The notes beneath the pieces were generated by a model. It did no database searches. It was not told the origin of the DNA and worked only from the letters and a program-made list of their open reading frames with translations. A program made the position numbers and the translations under genes. Shown piece after piece: positions 1 to 9,701 of a stretch of 21,303 bases of DNA. Every line of letters starts with the position of its first letter. Position 1 is the first letter of the stretch. The stretch comes from an uncultured Rhodanobacter sp. (GTDB lineage Bacteria > Pseudomonadota > Gammaproteobacteria > Xanthomonadales > Rhodanobacteraceae), in the NCBI GenBank assembly GCA_903827735.1, contig CAIKJM010000408.1, positions 1 through 21,303 on the forward strand. The letters are read 5' to 3'.

Positions 1-253
1 AGGTGAATAATTCGAATGTGAAGACGCGTTATTTTTGCTTACCGTCGAAAATCTTCTATGCCATGCGTTGTGTAGCTAACTGTACTTAGATGCCAGATCT
101 GGTGTCGTTATAGAGACCATCAGATTCTAGGCCGCTCGCCCGAGCGCCAAAGGCTCGGCGGCACTCTTGCAAGATGCGATTCAACGCGGCACATGCCATG
201 TGAAGTTCGACGACCTCTGCGTGGATCGTTCCCGCGCCAACTTGGAGCACGAT
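1..253. other. Non-coding leader upstream of the S53 peptidase
   Basis: No convincing gene is visible in this left-edge stretch. It contains a 10-bp perfect palindrome CCAGATCTGG (93-102). It also holds a hairpin with arms CCGAGC (140-145) and GCTCGG (153-158), not followed by a T-run and therefore not an obvious terminator. A TTG at 167 is in frame with the peptidase, but the 29 residues it would add look neither like a signal peptide nor like a domain. Promoter elements for the peptidase probably lie here, but I cannot place them with confidence. Confidence 0.4.
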
Positions 254-1954
254 ATGCCGAGTCATCTCCGCACCAAATCACTGCTTGCAGCCATCAGCTT
301 AGCGGCGGCGTCATGCGCTGCCAGTTCCTTCGCCTACGCTGACACCAGCACCAGTCTTGTAACGGTCAAGCACGCGACTATTCTGCGACAGGGCGATACG
401 GTAGTCGGGCCACTGGCCTACTCCCAGCCCATGCATGTGGTCGTGTCGCTGAAATTACGCAATCAGGCGCAGCTCCAGAACTATCTGAAGACGCCGGGGC
501 ACAAGCCGCTGACGCCTGCGCAGTTTGCTGCGCTCTATTCGCCCACCGCCGCACAGGCGCAGGCCGTCGCTGACTACATGACCAAGGCGGGCTTCACCAG
601 GGTCGCGATTGCGCCGAACCGCATGTTGGTCGAAGGGTACGGCCATGCAGATACCGCGCAAGCCGCCTTCAGTACCACCTTTGTTCAAGTGCACACCAAA
701 GATGGTCGCACTGCGTTCGCCAACGATAACGACGTTCAGATCCCTGCGTCACTGCAAAACTCGGTGCTTGAGGTCGTAGGCTTGCAGAACGTCCACGTTG
801 CGCACACCTTTGTGAAACGGCTCAATCCCAATGCCGTACACACCAATGCCAGTGGCACGGCGATAGCGCATAAGCCGACGGATTTCGCAGCGATCTACAA
901 CGCCAGCAGCCTTTCACCCGCCACATCCATTCCCGTGGGCGTGATTACGGAAGGCAGCATGAGCAACGTTGAAAGCGATCTGCAGACCTTCACCTCAAAC
1001 AATGGACTGCCCTCGGTCAGCGTACAGGTCGTCGGTAGCGGCAGCAGCGACACCAGCGGTGACGGCGAATGGGATCTGGATACGCAAGACATTGTCGGTA
1101 TCTCCGGCGGCGTCCAGAAGCTCGTGCTCTACGATGCCGCTTCGCTTAGCGACGCCGATCTGAGCACCGACTATAACGCCGTGGTTTCCGCGAACGCCGT
1201 GCCGGTCATCAATGTATCGCTCGGCGAATGCGAGACCGACGCCGACACGGCCACCGACGACCAGATTTTCGAACAGGCACAAGCGCAGGGCCAAACGTTC
1301 TCCGTGTCGTCCGGCGACTCCGGCGCGGATGAATGCGGCAACGGCGGCATCACCCCGAGCTATCCGGCCAGTTCGCCTTACGTGGTCGCGGTCGGCGGCA
1401 CTGAGCTTTACACCACGGGCGGCACCACCTTCAGCAAGGAAACGGTGTGGAACAACCTGAGCCAGAGCGAAGGCGCCACCGGCGGCAGCCCGAGCACGAT
1501 TGAGCCGATCCCGAGCTGGCAACAGGGCGTGGGTGCTAACGGCAGCTCCAGCTATCGCGGTGTGCCGGACATCGCATTTGACGCCAGCCCGGTTACCGGA
1601 TCCCTCGTGGTCGTCGATGGCCAGACCAATCAGCAGATCGGCGGCACCAGCCTTGCCTCGCCACTGTTCGTCGGCTCCTGGGCGCGCATTCTGCAGGCCA
1701 ACGGCAGCCTCGGCTTTGCCGCCCCGCTCCTGTACGCCGACGCGGCCGCTAACTCGGGTGATTTCCACGACGTAACGTCCGGTAATAACGACGGGGAAAC
1801 AGCCGCCGCCGGCTGGGACTACACCACCGGCTTCGGCAGCCTCAATGTGGCCAGCGTATCGGCAAATATCGCGAGCGCCAGCGGCAATGCCGCCGCGAAC
1901 CTGGGCAAACGCACGGCTTCAAATAACACCGGTGGCACGACGCCCAAGCAGTAA
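254..1954 (+). CDS. Secreted S53 family serine-carboxyl peptidase (sedolisin/xanthomonalisin-like) with pro-kumamolisin propeptide
   Basis: Predicted 566-residue exported endopeptidase that self-activates at acidic pH. ATG 254 is chosen because GGAG (244-247) lies 6 nt upstream and the protein then begins with a typical signal peptide (hydrophobic stretch about residues 9-27, ending near AYA-D). Residues about 35-185 look like the Pro-kumamolisin activation domain. The catalytic domain shows the full S53 set: Glu272 and Asp276 in GEWDLD, the oxyanion-hole Asp355 in SSGDSGAD, and nucleophile Ser466 in GGTSLASP. A calcium-site region starts at Asp506 (DVTSG) and continues with GWDYTTGFG. The last 25 or so residues are a low-complexity Ala/Asn/Thr tail. 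The gene stands alone, with a terminator about 50 bp downstream. The family call is secure; substrate and pH optimum are inferred from family members. Confidence 0.93.
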   Translation: MPSHLRTKSLLAAISLAAASCAASSFAYADTSTSLVTVKHATILRQGDTVVGPLAYSQPMHVVVSLKLRNQAQLQNYLKTPGHKPLTPAQFAALYSPTAAQAQAVADYMTKAGFTRVAIAPNRMLVEGYGHADTAQAAFSTTFVQVHTKDGRTAFANDNDVQIPASLQNSVLEVVGLQNVHVAHTFVKRLNPNAVHTNASGTAIAHKPTDFAAIYNASSLSPATSIPVGVITEGSMSNVESDLQTFTSNNGLPSVSVQVVGSGSSDTSGDGEWDLDTQDIVGISGGVQKLVLYDAASLSDADLSTDYNAVVSANAVPVINVSLGECETDADTATDDQIFEQAQAQGQTFSVSSGDSGADECGNGGITPSYPASSPYVVAVGGTELYTTGGTTFSKETVWNNLSQSEGATGGSPSTIEPIPSWQQGVGANGSSSYRGVPDIAFDASPVTGSLVVVDGQTNQQIGGTSLASPLFVGSWARILQANGSLGFAAPLLYADAAANSGDFHDVTSGNNDGETAAAGWDYTTGFGSLNVASVSANIASASGNAAANLGKRTASNNTGGTTPKQ

Positions 1955-2003
1955 CTTCCTCCCGCGCACGGATGCGTCGGCGAAAGGATGCGCGTGATGG
2001 GAA

Positions 2004-2035
2004 AAAGACCCGGCCGGTTTGGCCGGGCTTTTTTT
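2004..2035 (+). terminator. Intrinsic terminator after the S53 peptidase
   Basis: Perfect 7-bp GC stem CCCGGCC (2009-2015) and GGCCGGG (2021-2027), with loop GGTTT and a T7 run at 2029-2035. It closes the peptidase transcript before the FUSC gene. Confidence 0.9.
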
Positions 2036-2113
2036 ATGCGCATGACTGCCCCGCACTTGCTAATGCAGCGGCGCTAATCTTCCCTCTTCGCAGAAAAAGG
2101 AGTTTAGCCACCG

Positions 2114-3496
2114 ATGCCCGTAACCGCCGCCAGGATTTTCCACGCGCTGCGCGAGGCGATCGTGACCATGCTCGCTGCGCTAGCCACGATGTTCTGCGCG
2201 CTGGCCCTGGACCCGGAGCCTGGCCCAGCCATTCTGGCCATCGTGCTGTGCGTGTCGCTATCGCGCAGCCAGCTTGATCGCGATCGACGCGGACGATGGG
2301 AAGCCGCCGTGACTCTGCCAGCCGTCAGTCTGGGCGCGCTGGGCGTGGGCCTGCTGTTGCTCCATGCGCCGTGGCTTGGCGCTGCCCTTTTTGTCATCGC
2401 CATTTCGCTGTCCATCTGGCTGCGCCGGTTCGGTCCGCTGGTGCGCCGAGCCGGTTCGCTAATCGCACTGCCCTTCGTGGTGATTCTCACTACGCCTTAT
2501 ATGCCGACGACGCGCGTAAGCCCAACGACGGCCCTGGTGCTACCCATCGTTGTCGCACTGCTTGCGCTGTTCTGGGTCACCTTATTTCACGTCGCTGCGC
2601 GCTGCTTGCACTGGCTTTCCCCGGTACCCGTCCAGACAAAGGATGCCCGCGCACCGGTTCCTCGCACCAGTTCACTACGCCCAATAGCCAGCACGCGAAT
2701 GGCGATCCAGATGGCCATCGCCCTAGCTGCCGCGTTTGTCGTGGGCTATGCCGTTTTCGCGGACCGATGGGCCTGGATTGTACTGACCGCCTTTATCGTC
2801 GGCAGCGGAAATCAGGGACGGCTGGATGTCGCTTACAAAAGCGTGCTGCGCGTCCTGGGTGCCGGCGCAGGCACGCTTTTCGCCCTAGCGTTTGCCGGCC
2901 ACCGCGCCAGCGACACCGCAACCGTTACGCTGATGCTTGCCGCGGTGTTCATGGGCATCTGGCTTCGCCCGCTGGGCTACGCGTGGTGGGCGCTATTCGT
3001 CACGCTGGCGCTGGCGCTCCTGCAGGGGTTTGAAGGGCCATCCGCCGGGCAGATCCTTTCGCTGCGGCTGGAAGAAATCGTGATCGGCGCAATCATCGGT
3101 GTGGCTGCGGCCTGGTTTGTGCTGCCGGTACGTTCCACGAGCGTACTGCGCCTGAGGATCGCCGACGCGCTAGCCGCTCTTGGCGAGGCGCTAGACCCCT
3201 CGAACACGACGCGCCAGCCCGACAATTTTGTGATGGCGATGAACCGCGTGGAAAGCGTTGCACCGGCCTTCCGCGCCAGCCGCTTGCTTGCGCGCCGGTT
3301 CCGCACCGTGCAGCCAGCCGACTGGGTCGACACCTTGATCAGATGCCGTGAGCCCGCCGTTGCGCTGATCGAAAACGGTGAAACGCCAGGTTCGGTCCGC
3401 AAGGCCGTTGGCGCCGCACGTAAGGCGATGCGCGAACCCCAGGACATACAGCAAGCGCTGCAGGATTTGCGACGCGCAATCATGGCTGCTGGGTAA
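2114..3496 (+). CDS. FUSC family (fusaric-acid-resistance/aromatic acid exporter-like) integral membrane protein
   Basis: 460-residue polytopic membrane protein. About four hydrophobic segments lie in the N-terminal 165 residues. A basic linker follows (about 170-195), then four or five more segments between about 198 and 345, and a soluble C-terminal tail of about 110 residues. The second half has the FUSC_2 pattern: a charged RLDVAYKSVLR turn followed by glycine-rich GAGAGTLFALAFAG and a later LRLEEIVIGAIIGV helix. AAGGAG (2097-2102) precedes the ATG by 11 nt. Known relatives (AaeB, YccS, fusaric acid transporters) extrude aromatic acids or have unknown substrates. AaeB usually works with a membrane-fusion partner, and none is encoded beside this gene, so the substrate cannot be assigned. 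It converges on the following minus-strand gene, with 50 bp between stops and no clear terminator. Confidence 0.8.
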   Translation: MPVTAARIFHALREAIVTMLAALATMFCALALDPEPGPAILAIVLCVSLSRSQLDRDRRGRWEAAVTLPAVSLGALGVGLLLLHAPWLGAALFVIAISLSIWLRRFGPLVRRAGSLIALPFVVILTTPYMPTTRVSPTTALVLPIVVALLALFWVTLFHVAARCLHWLSPVPVQTKDARAPVPRTSSLRPIASTRMAIQMAIALAAAFVVGYAVFADRWAWIVLTAFIVGSGNQGRLDVAYKSVLRVLGAGAGTLFALAFAGHRASDTATVTLMLAAVFMGIWLRPLGYAWWALFVTLALALLQGFEGPSAGQILSLRLEEIVIGAIIGVAAAWFVLPVRSTSVLRLRIADALAALGEALDPSNTTRQPDNFVMAMNRVESVAPAFRASRLLARRFRTVQPADWVDTLIRCREPAVALIENGETPGSVRKAVGAARKAMREPQDIQQALQDLRRAIMAAG

Positions 3497-3546
3497 AGTA
3501 GAAACCGGCAGCGACAAAAGCTGACGCATAAGCGCGCAAGCGCCAC

Positions 3547-4338
3547 TCACCAAGCTACGTCGGTACCGTCCCACGCGATGAAACGACCGGTGTCAGCGGC
3601 CGTGCTTCGGGCGATGATCTCCAGCAGCTGCATTGCTGCTTTTTCCTTGGTGAACAGCTTGTCTGGCGGAACGCGCGCCTGAAATGGCGCCGAGAGCGGT
3701 GTATCGACGGTTCCCGGATGCAGCGTCAAACAGCAGGCGTTTCGATTACGCCGCGCCAGTTCGATCGCAAGAGTCTTCATCAGCTGGTTCTGCGCCGCCT
3801 TCGATGCGCGATAGGCGTACCAGCCGCCGCTGCGGTTGTCGGTGATGGAGCCGACCCTGGCTGAGAGCGAAGCAAACACCGCAGCTTGACCGTTGCACAG
3901 CAGCGGCATCAGCGCCTTGGCCAGCAGAATCGGCGCAAAAGCGTTGAGCGCAAACACACGTTCGAGATTGACCCTGCTGACTTGTTCCAACGTTTTTTCC
4001 GGCTGCAAATCTACCGCGTGCAGTATGCCGGCGGCGTTGATCACCCAGTCGAGCGTTTCGCTTCGCACAGAGACTTTGTCACGAAGCTTTTCCAGATCGC
4101 CTTCATCGGTGATATCGGCATCCAGCAACACCAGCCTCTCGCCATACGTTTCGCGCAGCGGCCTCAAGACTTCGGACCTTGAGGCGGACCGTGAGACCGC
4201 GAACACCACGCCAAGGCGCGAGTCGTCCAGCAACTGGCGTAGCATCGCCAATCCGATCCCGCTGGTGGCGCCCGTGACAAGCGCGCCGAATGGCTTGTCA
4301 GCAGCCGCATCAAAAGCGTTTTGATGGCCGACGCTCAT
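3547..4338 (-). CDS. Short-chain dehydrogenase/reductase (classical SDR), C-factor-like
   Basis: 263-residue NAD(P)-dependent oxidoreductase. It has the Rossmann TGATSGIG motif near residue 23, the NAAG motif (VINAAG), a Ser-containing strand (ASLSARVGS) and the catalytic Tyr176-x3-Lys180 in YRASK. The pattern NRSGGWYAYRASKAA resembles the CsgA/C-factor and carbonyl-reductase-like SDR subgroup. ATG 4338 is the only good start; GAGG lies directly against it (4340-4343 on the complement), so translation initiation looks weak. The gene is divergent from another SDR at 4591, with about 250 bp between the two starts. The substrate cannot be read from the sequence. Confidence 0.85.
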   Translation of the reverse strand: MSVGHQNAFDAAADKPFGALVTGATSGIGLAMLRQLLDDSRLGVVFAVSRSASRSEVLRPLRETYGERLVLLDADITDEGDLEKLRDKVSVRSETLDWVINAAGILHAVDLQPEKTLEQVSRVNLERVFALNAFAPILLAKALMPLLCNGQAAVFASLSARVGSITDNRSGGWYAYRASKAAQNQLMKTLAIELARRNRNACCLTLHPGTVDTPLSAPFQARVPPDKLFTKEKAAMQLLEIIARSTAADTGRFIAWDGTDVAW

Positions 4339-4535
4339 ACCTCGATCGAGCGCTTGTCGACGAGATCTGAAGTGATTTTTCCAGCGGCGTGCGGCATGCG
4401 AATCTCCTCAGTATGCCCCGGACTCAGCGGCGCCTGCCCAATTCTAGCGACCGCGGCGGCTATAACGGTTGCCTTGGGCAACATGGGTCAGTCCAGTAAC
4501 CCGGCCGGCGCGTGTCGATCCGCAGGAAAAGATCA

Positions 4536-4557
4536 CACGAATACGGTTAAATTCGTG
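4536..4557. promoter_or_regulatory. Candidate operator: 7-bp inverted repeat upstream of the SDR-barrel pair
   Basis: Perfect arms CACGAAT (4536-4542) and ATTCGTG (4551-4557) are separated by ACGGTTAA, giving a 22-bp dyad ending 33 nt before the SDR start at 4591. Size and position suit a TetR- or LysR-type dimer site. The cognate regulator is not identified. A second, smaller dyad, GTTGCC-TTG-GGCAAC, lies at 4468-4482 in the same divergent gap. Confidence 0.45.
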
Positions 4558-4590
4558 CTCCACCGCTTTTATCTCGAGATTAGGATCCGT

Positions 4591-5427
4591 ATGGCCAACC
4601 ATCCCGCTATCGTTTACGGCCGCGTCGCGGTCATCACCGGTGCCGCCAGCGGCATCGGCCTCGCTACGGCCCGTCGACTCGGCCAAGTCGGCATGCGCGT
4701 CGTGTTGGCCGATATCGATGCGGATTCGCTTGAACGCGCCGTCGCCGATCTCTCCTCTAACGGCATCGTCGCTCGAGCGATAAAAGCCGACGTCAGCCGC
4801 CGCGACGATATGGCGCGCGTCAAAGCGCAGGCCGATGCCTTCGGGGAAGTGGCCGTACTGATGAATAACGCCGCGCGCGAAGGTGGCGATGGCCTGTTTG
4901 CCGATGTCGCAAAATGGAGATCCACGCTCGATATCAATCTCGGCGGCGCGCTGAACGGCATCCAGCTCTTTGTGCCGGACATGATGCGTGCGACCTGGCC
5001 ATGCGTCGTGATCAACACCGGCTCGAAACAAGGCATCACCCTGCCCCCGGGCGATACCGCCTACAACGTGAGCAAGGCAGCGCTGCGCGCACTGACGGAA
5101 TCGCTGGCTCACGAATTGCTTGCCACCGGCAATCGCGTCAGCGCGCATCTGCTCGTCCCCGGCTTCACCTTTACCGGATTCACCCGCGCGCGCGGCATCA
5201 CGGAAAAACCAGCCGCGGCATGGACGCCCGACCAGGTTGTCGATTTCATGCTGCCCGCGCTGGCACGCGGCGACTTTTACATACTGTGCCCCGACAACGA
5301 CGTGGACCGCGCCACCGACGAAAAGCGCATCCGCTGGGCCGCGAACGACATCATCGAGAACCGCCCCGCCTTGTCGCGTTGGCACCCGGATTACGCGCAG
5401 AAATTTGCCGACTATATGAAAGGTTGA
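4591..5427 (+). CDS. Short-chain dehydrogenase/reductase (classical SDR)
   Basis: 278-residue NAD(P)-dependent oxidoreductase. It shows the cofactor motif TGAASGIG (residues 16-23), an acidic residue at the end of strand 2 (LADID) favouring NAD(H), NNAA, Ser145 in NTGSKQG, and Tyr158-x3-Lys162 in YNVSK, which is the intact catalytic set. The ORF stays open upstream to 4321, but those 90 residues lack SDR homology and would overlap the start of the divergent SDR. ATG 4591, with AGGA at 4582-4585, gives a normal SDR N-terminus. The C-terminal 60 residues (DNDVDRATDEKRIRWAANDI and on) form an extended tail rich in charged and aromatic residues. An outer-membrane barrel gene starts 117 bp downstream on the same strand and may be co-transcribed. 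Confidence 0.88.
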   Translation: MANHPAIVYGRVAVITGAASGIGLATARRLGQVGMRVVLADIDADSLERAVADLSSNGIVARAIKADVSRRDDMARVKAQADAFGEVAVLMNNAAREGGDGLFADVAKWRSTLDINLGGALNGIQLFVPDMMRATWPCVVINTGSKQGITLPPGDTAYNVSKAALRALTESLAHELLATGNRVSAHLLVPGFTFTGFTRARGITEKPAAAWTPDQVVDFMLPALARGDFYILCPDNDVDRATDEKRIRWAANDIIENRPALSRWHPDYAQKFADYMKG

Positions 5428-5544
5428 GGTTTCTGCGATGGCGTTGCTCCATCACGTTGCGCCATATCCACATGAAAAAATATGTTTATGACAAATAGCC
5501 GCTAGACGCTAAAACGGAGGTCCATACCGCCAACCGCCGATCCT

Positions 5545-6756
5545 ATGACGCTTACACGCTACCTCGCCGTTATCGCCGCCGTTGCTTTCTCTGCGGTCGG
5601 CCATGCCGACGAGAACACCTACGTCAGCCAGCCTTATCTCGGCCTGCGCTATCGCGACAGCACGCTGCATTCCAACAGTTTCGATAAGACCGGTCGCGCG
5701 CACACGCTGCGGCTGCAGCTGGGCTATCTATGGGCGTTCACACCGCACCTGGCGGCCTATGCCGAAGGCACAAAGGTGCAGCCGCTATTCGGTCGTCAGT
5801 ACGACGATACGACGGGCCGGCGCACGCCTTACCCAGCAGAGGCGGACCCGCGGTCCACCGAACTCAGCAGCGCGTGGATGGGTTACGACAACGGCGACTT
5901 TGGCATTCGCGCGGGTCGGCAGTATCTGCACATCGACAACAACCGCTTTTTTAGCCCGAACTACTGGCGGCAAAATCCGCAGTCTTTCGATGGCATCACC
6001 ACCTACGTCAAGCTTGCCGAGAAAACGACGCTGAGCTATGACTGGATCAATCAGGTCAATCGCACGGTGGGCGCGGACTTTCCCGATTACACGCAGCGGC
6101 GTTGGGAGCTCGATGGTCATCTGATCCATCTCGATCAGGTGCTGCCGCTCGGAACGCTCAGCGGCTACGGTTACTTCGTCAAGAACATTACTTCGGCGAA
6201 GAACTCGGTGCGCACCGTCGGCGCACGCTGGACCGGCACCGCGCCGCTGGGCGACACCAACACGAAGGTCGGCTGGACGCTGGAAGGCGCCCATCAAAAC
6301 GACTACGCGAATAATCCGGCGCATTTCAGCCTGCCGTACCACCTGTTCGAACTGAGCTATGGATTTCCCGCCATTTCCGGCCGCCTTGGCGAAGAGTCGC
6401 TGGGCGGCGATGGCAAAAATGCATTCAACATCGCCTACGGGTCAGGCCACAGCTTCGACGGCTGGGTTGGCGTGTTTGCCATTCCGGCGAACGGCCTGCG
6501 CGATCGGTATGCCGGCGTCTATGGCACGCTGCCTTGGAAAGCGCTGACCTGGCTCGTCACCCAGCACTGGTTCGATCCGCAAAATGGCAGCGGCGCACGC
6601 TACGGTACTGAAACCGATGCCGGCATCAAGGCGCAGATCAGCAAGCGCTTCAGCCTAGAGCTGCAATACGGCGACTATCACGCCGACAGCTTCACCGTGA
6701 GCCAGCGAAAACTCTGGCTGCTGGCGGAATATCGTTACGGCAAGCAGGCGCCTTAA
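5545..6756 (+). CDS. Alginate-export-type outer-membrane beta-barrel protein
   Basis: 403-residue exported protein. The signal peptide is residues 1-22 (hydrophobic LAVIAAVAFSAVGHA, then DE). The rest alternates aromatic/Gly-rich strands typical of an outer-membrane barrel. IRAGRQYLHIDNNRFFSP and FDGITTYVKL resemble the Alginate_exp (AlgE-like) domain, in which a GRQ-x-x-x-x-DN/DxRF signature is recurrent. The final residues, WLLAEYRYGKQAP, fit a terminal beta strand. No alginate biosynthesis gene is present, so 'alginate export' is a fold label only and the substrate is unknown. Start choice: ATG 5545 fits the signal peptide, but the best Shine-Dalgarno, GGAGG (5516-5520), lies 24 nt upstream, which is unusually far. 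It probably forms a unit with the SDR at 4591. Confidence 0.78.
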   Translation: MTLTRYLAVIAAVAFSAVGHADENTYVSQPYLGLRYRDSTLHSNSFDKTGRAHTLRLQLGYLWAFTPHLAAYAEGTKVQPLFGRQYDDTTGRRTPYPAEADPRSTELSSAWMGYDNGDFGIRAGRQYLHIDNNRFFSPNYWRQNPQSFDGITTYVKLAEKTTLSYDWINQVNRTVGADFPDYTQRRWELDGHLIHLDQVLPLGTLSGYGYFVKNITSAKNSVRTVGARWTGTAPLGDTNTKVGWTLEGAHQNDYANNPAHFSLPYHLFELSYGFPAISGRLGEESLGGDGKNAFNIAYGSGHSFDGWVGVFAIPANGLRDRYAGVYGTLPWKALTWLVTQHWFDPQNGSGARYGTETDAGIKAQISKRFSLELQYGDYHADSFTVSQRKLWLLAEYRYGKQAP

Positions 6757-7057
6757 CCCACCGGCTAAGCGCACCGCTTGGCGGCATAGGGCCACAGGTG
6801 GTTCGCACTTCGATGCATACGCATTTCAATGAATACGTATGCATACGCTGGTTGCTGCATTGCGATGCTTCCTACTATCCACGCACGGCGTTCGGCAACG
6901 TGCCGATACGTCCGCGGCGTGCATTGAGTCAGGGGTTTCGACATCACGGCAGCAGTTGCAGCACATTGCGCCGGGGCGTCCATCACCACGCGGTCTCTCC
7001 ATCACGTCGACATCGCCACAGCTGATCGTCAACGACACCATGGGGAGATCGAAACGA
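6757..7057. other. Non-coding region upstream of the isoamylase
   Basis: 301 bp between the barrel gene and the isoamylase. It contains a strong dyad at 6813-6844 and a possible promoter just downstream of it (TTGCTG at 6852-6857, TACTAT at 6873-6878, a rather short 15-nt spacing). The isoamylase reading frame stays open back to 6839, but that extension runs through the dyad region and does not resemble isoamylase. No T-run terminator for the barrel gene is evident. Confidence 0.5.
6813..6844. promoter_or_regulatory. Candidate LacI-type operator upstream of the isoamylase
   Basis: Perfect 9-bp inverted arms ATGCATACG (6813-6821) and CGTATGCAT (6836-6844) with a 14-nt spacer. The right part, TGAATACGTATGCA, is itself a pseudo-palindrome centred on CG, the form usual for LacI/GalR-family operators. 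Its place just upstream of a polysaccharide-degrading enzyme suits sugar-responsive control. No LacI-family gene lies in this window, so the regulator would have to act from elsewhere. Confidence 0.5.
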
Positions 7058-9388
<2,331 letters not shown>

Positions 9389-9415
9389 TTTGCCCGGCTC
9401 ATCTAGCGCAAGCGG

Positions 9416-9472
9416 CGTTTCCCTATAGCGGAAAAGGACTCCCGCCGCGTCCTTTTTCGCTATGGGGAAACG
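9416..9472 (+). terminator. Long 24-bp-stem hairpin after the isoamylase, with an internal T-run (terminator or palindromic repeat unit)
   Basis: The arms at 9416-9439 and 9449-9472 are inverted repeats over 24 nt with a 9-nt loop (TCCCGCCGC). 22 positions are Watson-Crick, and the other two become G-U pairs in the RNA. The inner part AAAAGGAC...GTCCTTTTT is terminator-like, while the outer CGTTTCCC...GGGAAACG extension is far longer than a terminator needs. It is palindromic enough to act in both directions, although the next gene is on the same strand. Confidence 0.75.
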
Positions 9473-9500
9473 TTTCGGCACTTCATCGGGCGCGGACGAC

Positions 9501-9506
9501 TACAAT
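9501..9506 (+). promoter_or_regulatory. Possible -10 element (TACAAT) for the small basic protein
   Basis: TACAAT lies 25 nt before the TTG start at 9532 and just after the long hairpin, in a gap that would otherwise leave the small gene without a promoter. No good -35 hexamer is visible at 16-18 nt spacing. Confidence 0.3.
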
Positions 9507-9531
9507 AGGCCGCCCTTACGGAGACACACCT

Positions 9532-9684
9532 TTGGCCAAGCCCAATTACTCGTTCGAAAAACGCCAGCGCGAAATCGCCAAGAAAAAGCAGCAGGAAGAG
9601 AAAGACGCGCGCAAGCGTGAGGAACGCGAAGCGGCCAAGGCTGCCTTGGACAGCGCAGCCAAAACGCCGGCGAGCGATCAGTAA
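9532..9684 (+). CDS. Conserved small highly charged protein (50 residues)
   Basis: The reading frame is open from 9352, but the real gene probably starts at TTG 9532, with GGAG (9520-9523) 8 nt upstream. The product begins M-AKPNYSFEKRQREIAKKK and is almost entirely Lys/Arg/Glu/Gln/Ala. It has no hydrophobic segment and is likely one long charged helix. Similar short proteins starting AKPNY-x-FEKRQ are, from memory, widespread and unassigned in proteobacteria, so this is likely a real gene of unknown function. It is followed 17 nt later by a small membrane-protein gene in the same direction, probably co-transcribed. No function is proposed. Confidence 0.72.
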   Translation: MAKPNYSFEKRQREIAKKKQQEEKDARKREEREAAKAALDSAAKTPASDQ

Positions 9685-9701
9685 ACGTTGCCGATAAACC
9701 G

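Noticed and set aside
167..253. N-terminal extension of the S53 peptidase from TTG 167
   Set aside because: It would put 29 hydrophilic residues before a good signal peptide; ATG 254 has a proper ribosome binding site.
995..1768. 257-residue open frame on the minus strand inside the peptidase
   Set aside because: Antisense shadow of a GC-rich gene; composition is Arg/Ala/Gly-rich with no recognisable domain, while the plus strand has all S53 motifs.
4321..4590. 90-residue upstream extension of the second SDR
   Set aside because: Overlaps the divergent SDR start and lacks SDR similarity; ATG 4591 gives the normal family N-terminus.
4444..5385. 313-residue minus-strand open frame opposite the second SDR
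   Set aside because: Shadow of the SDR; no coherent domain.
6839..7057. 73-residue upstream extension of the isoamylase
   Set aside because: Runs through the probable operator and promoter and hides the 26-residue signal peptide that aligns with the known enzyme.
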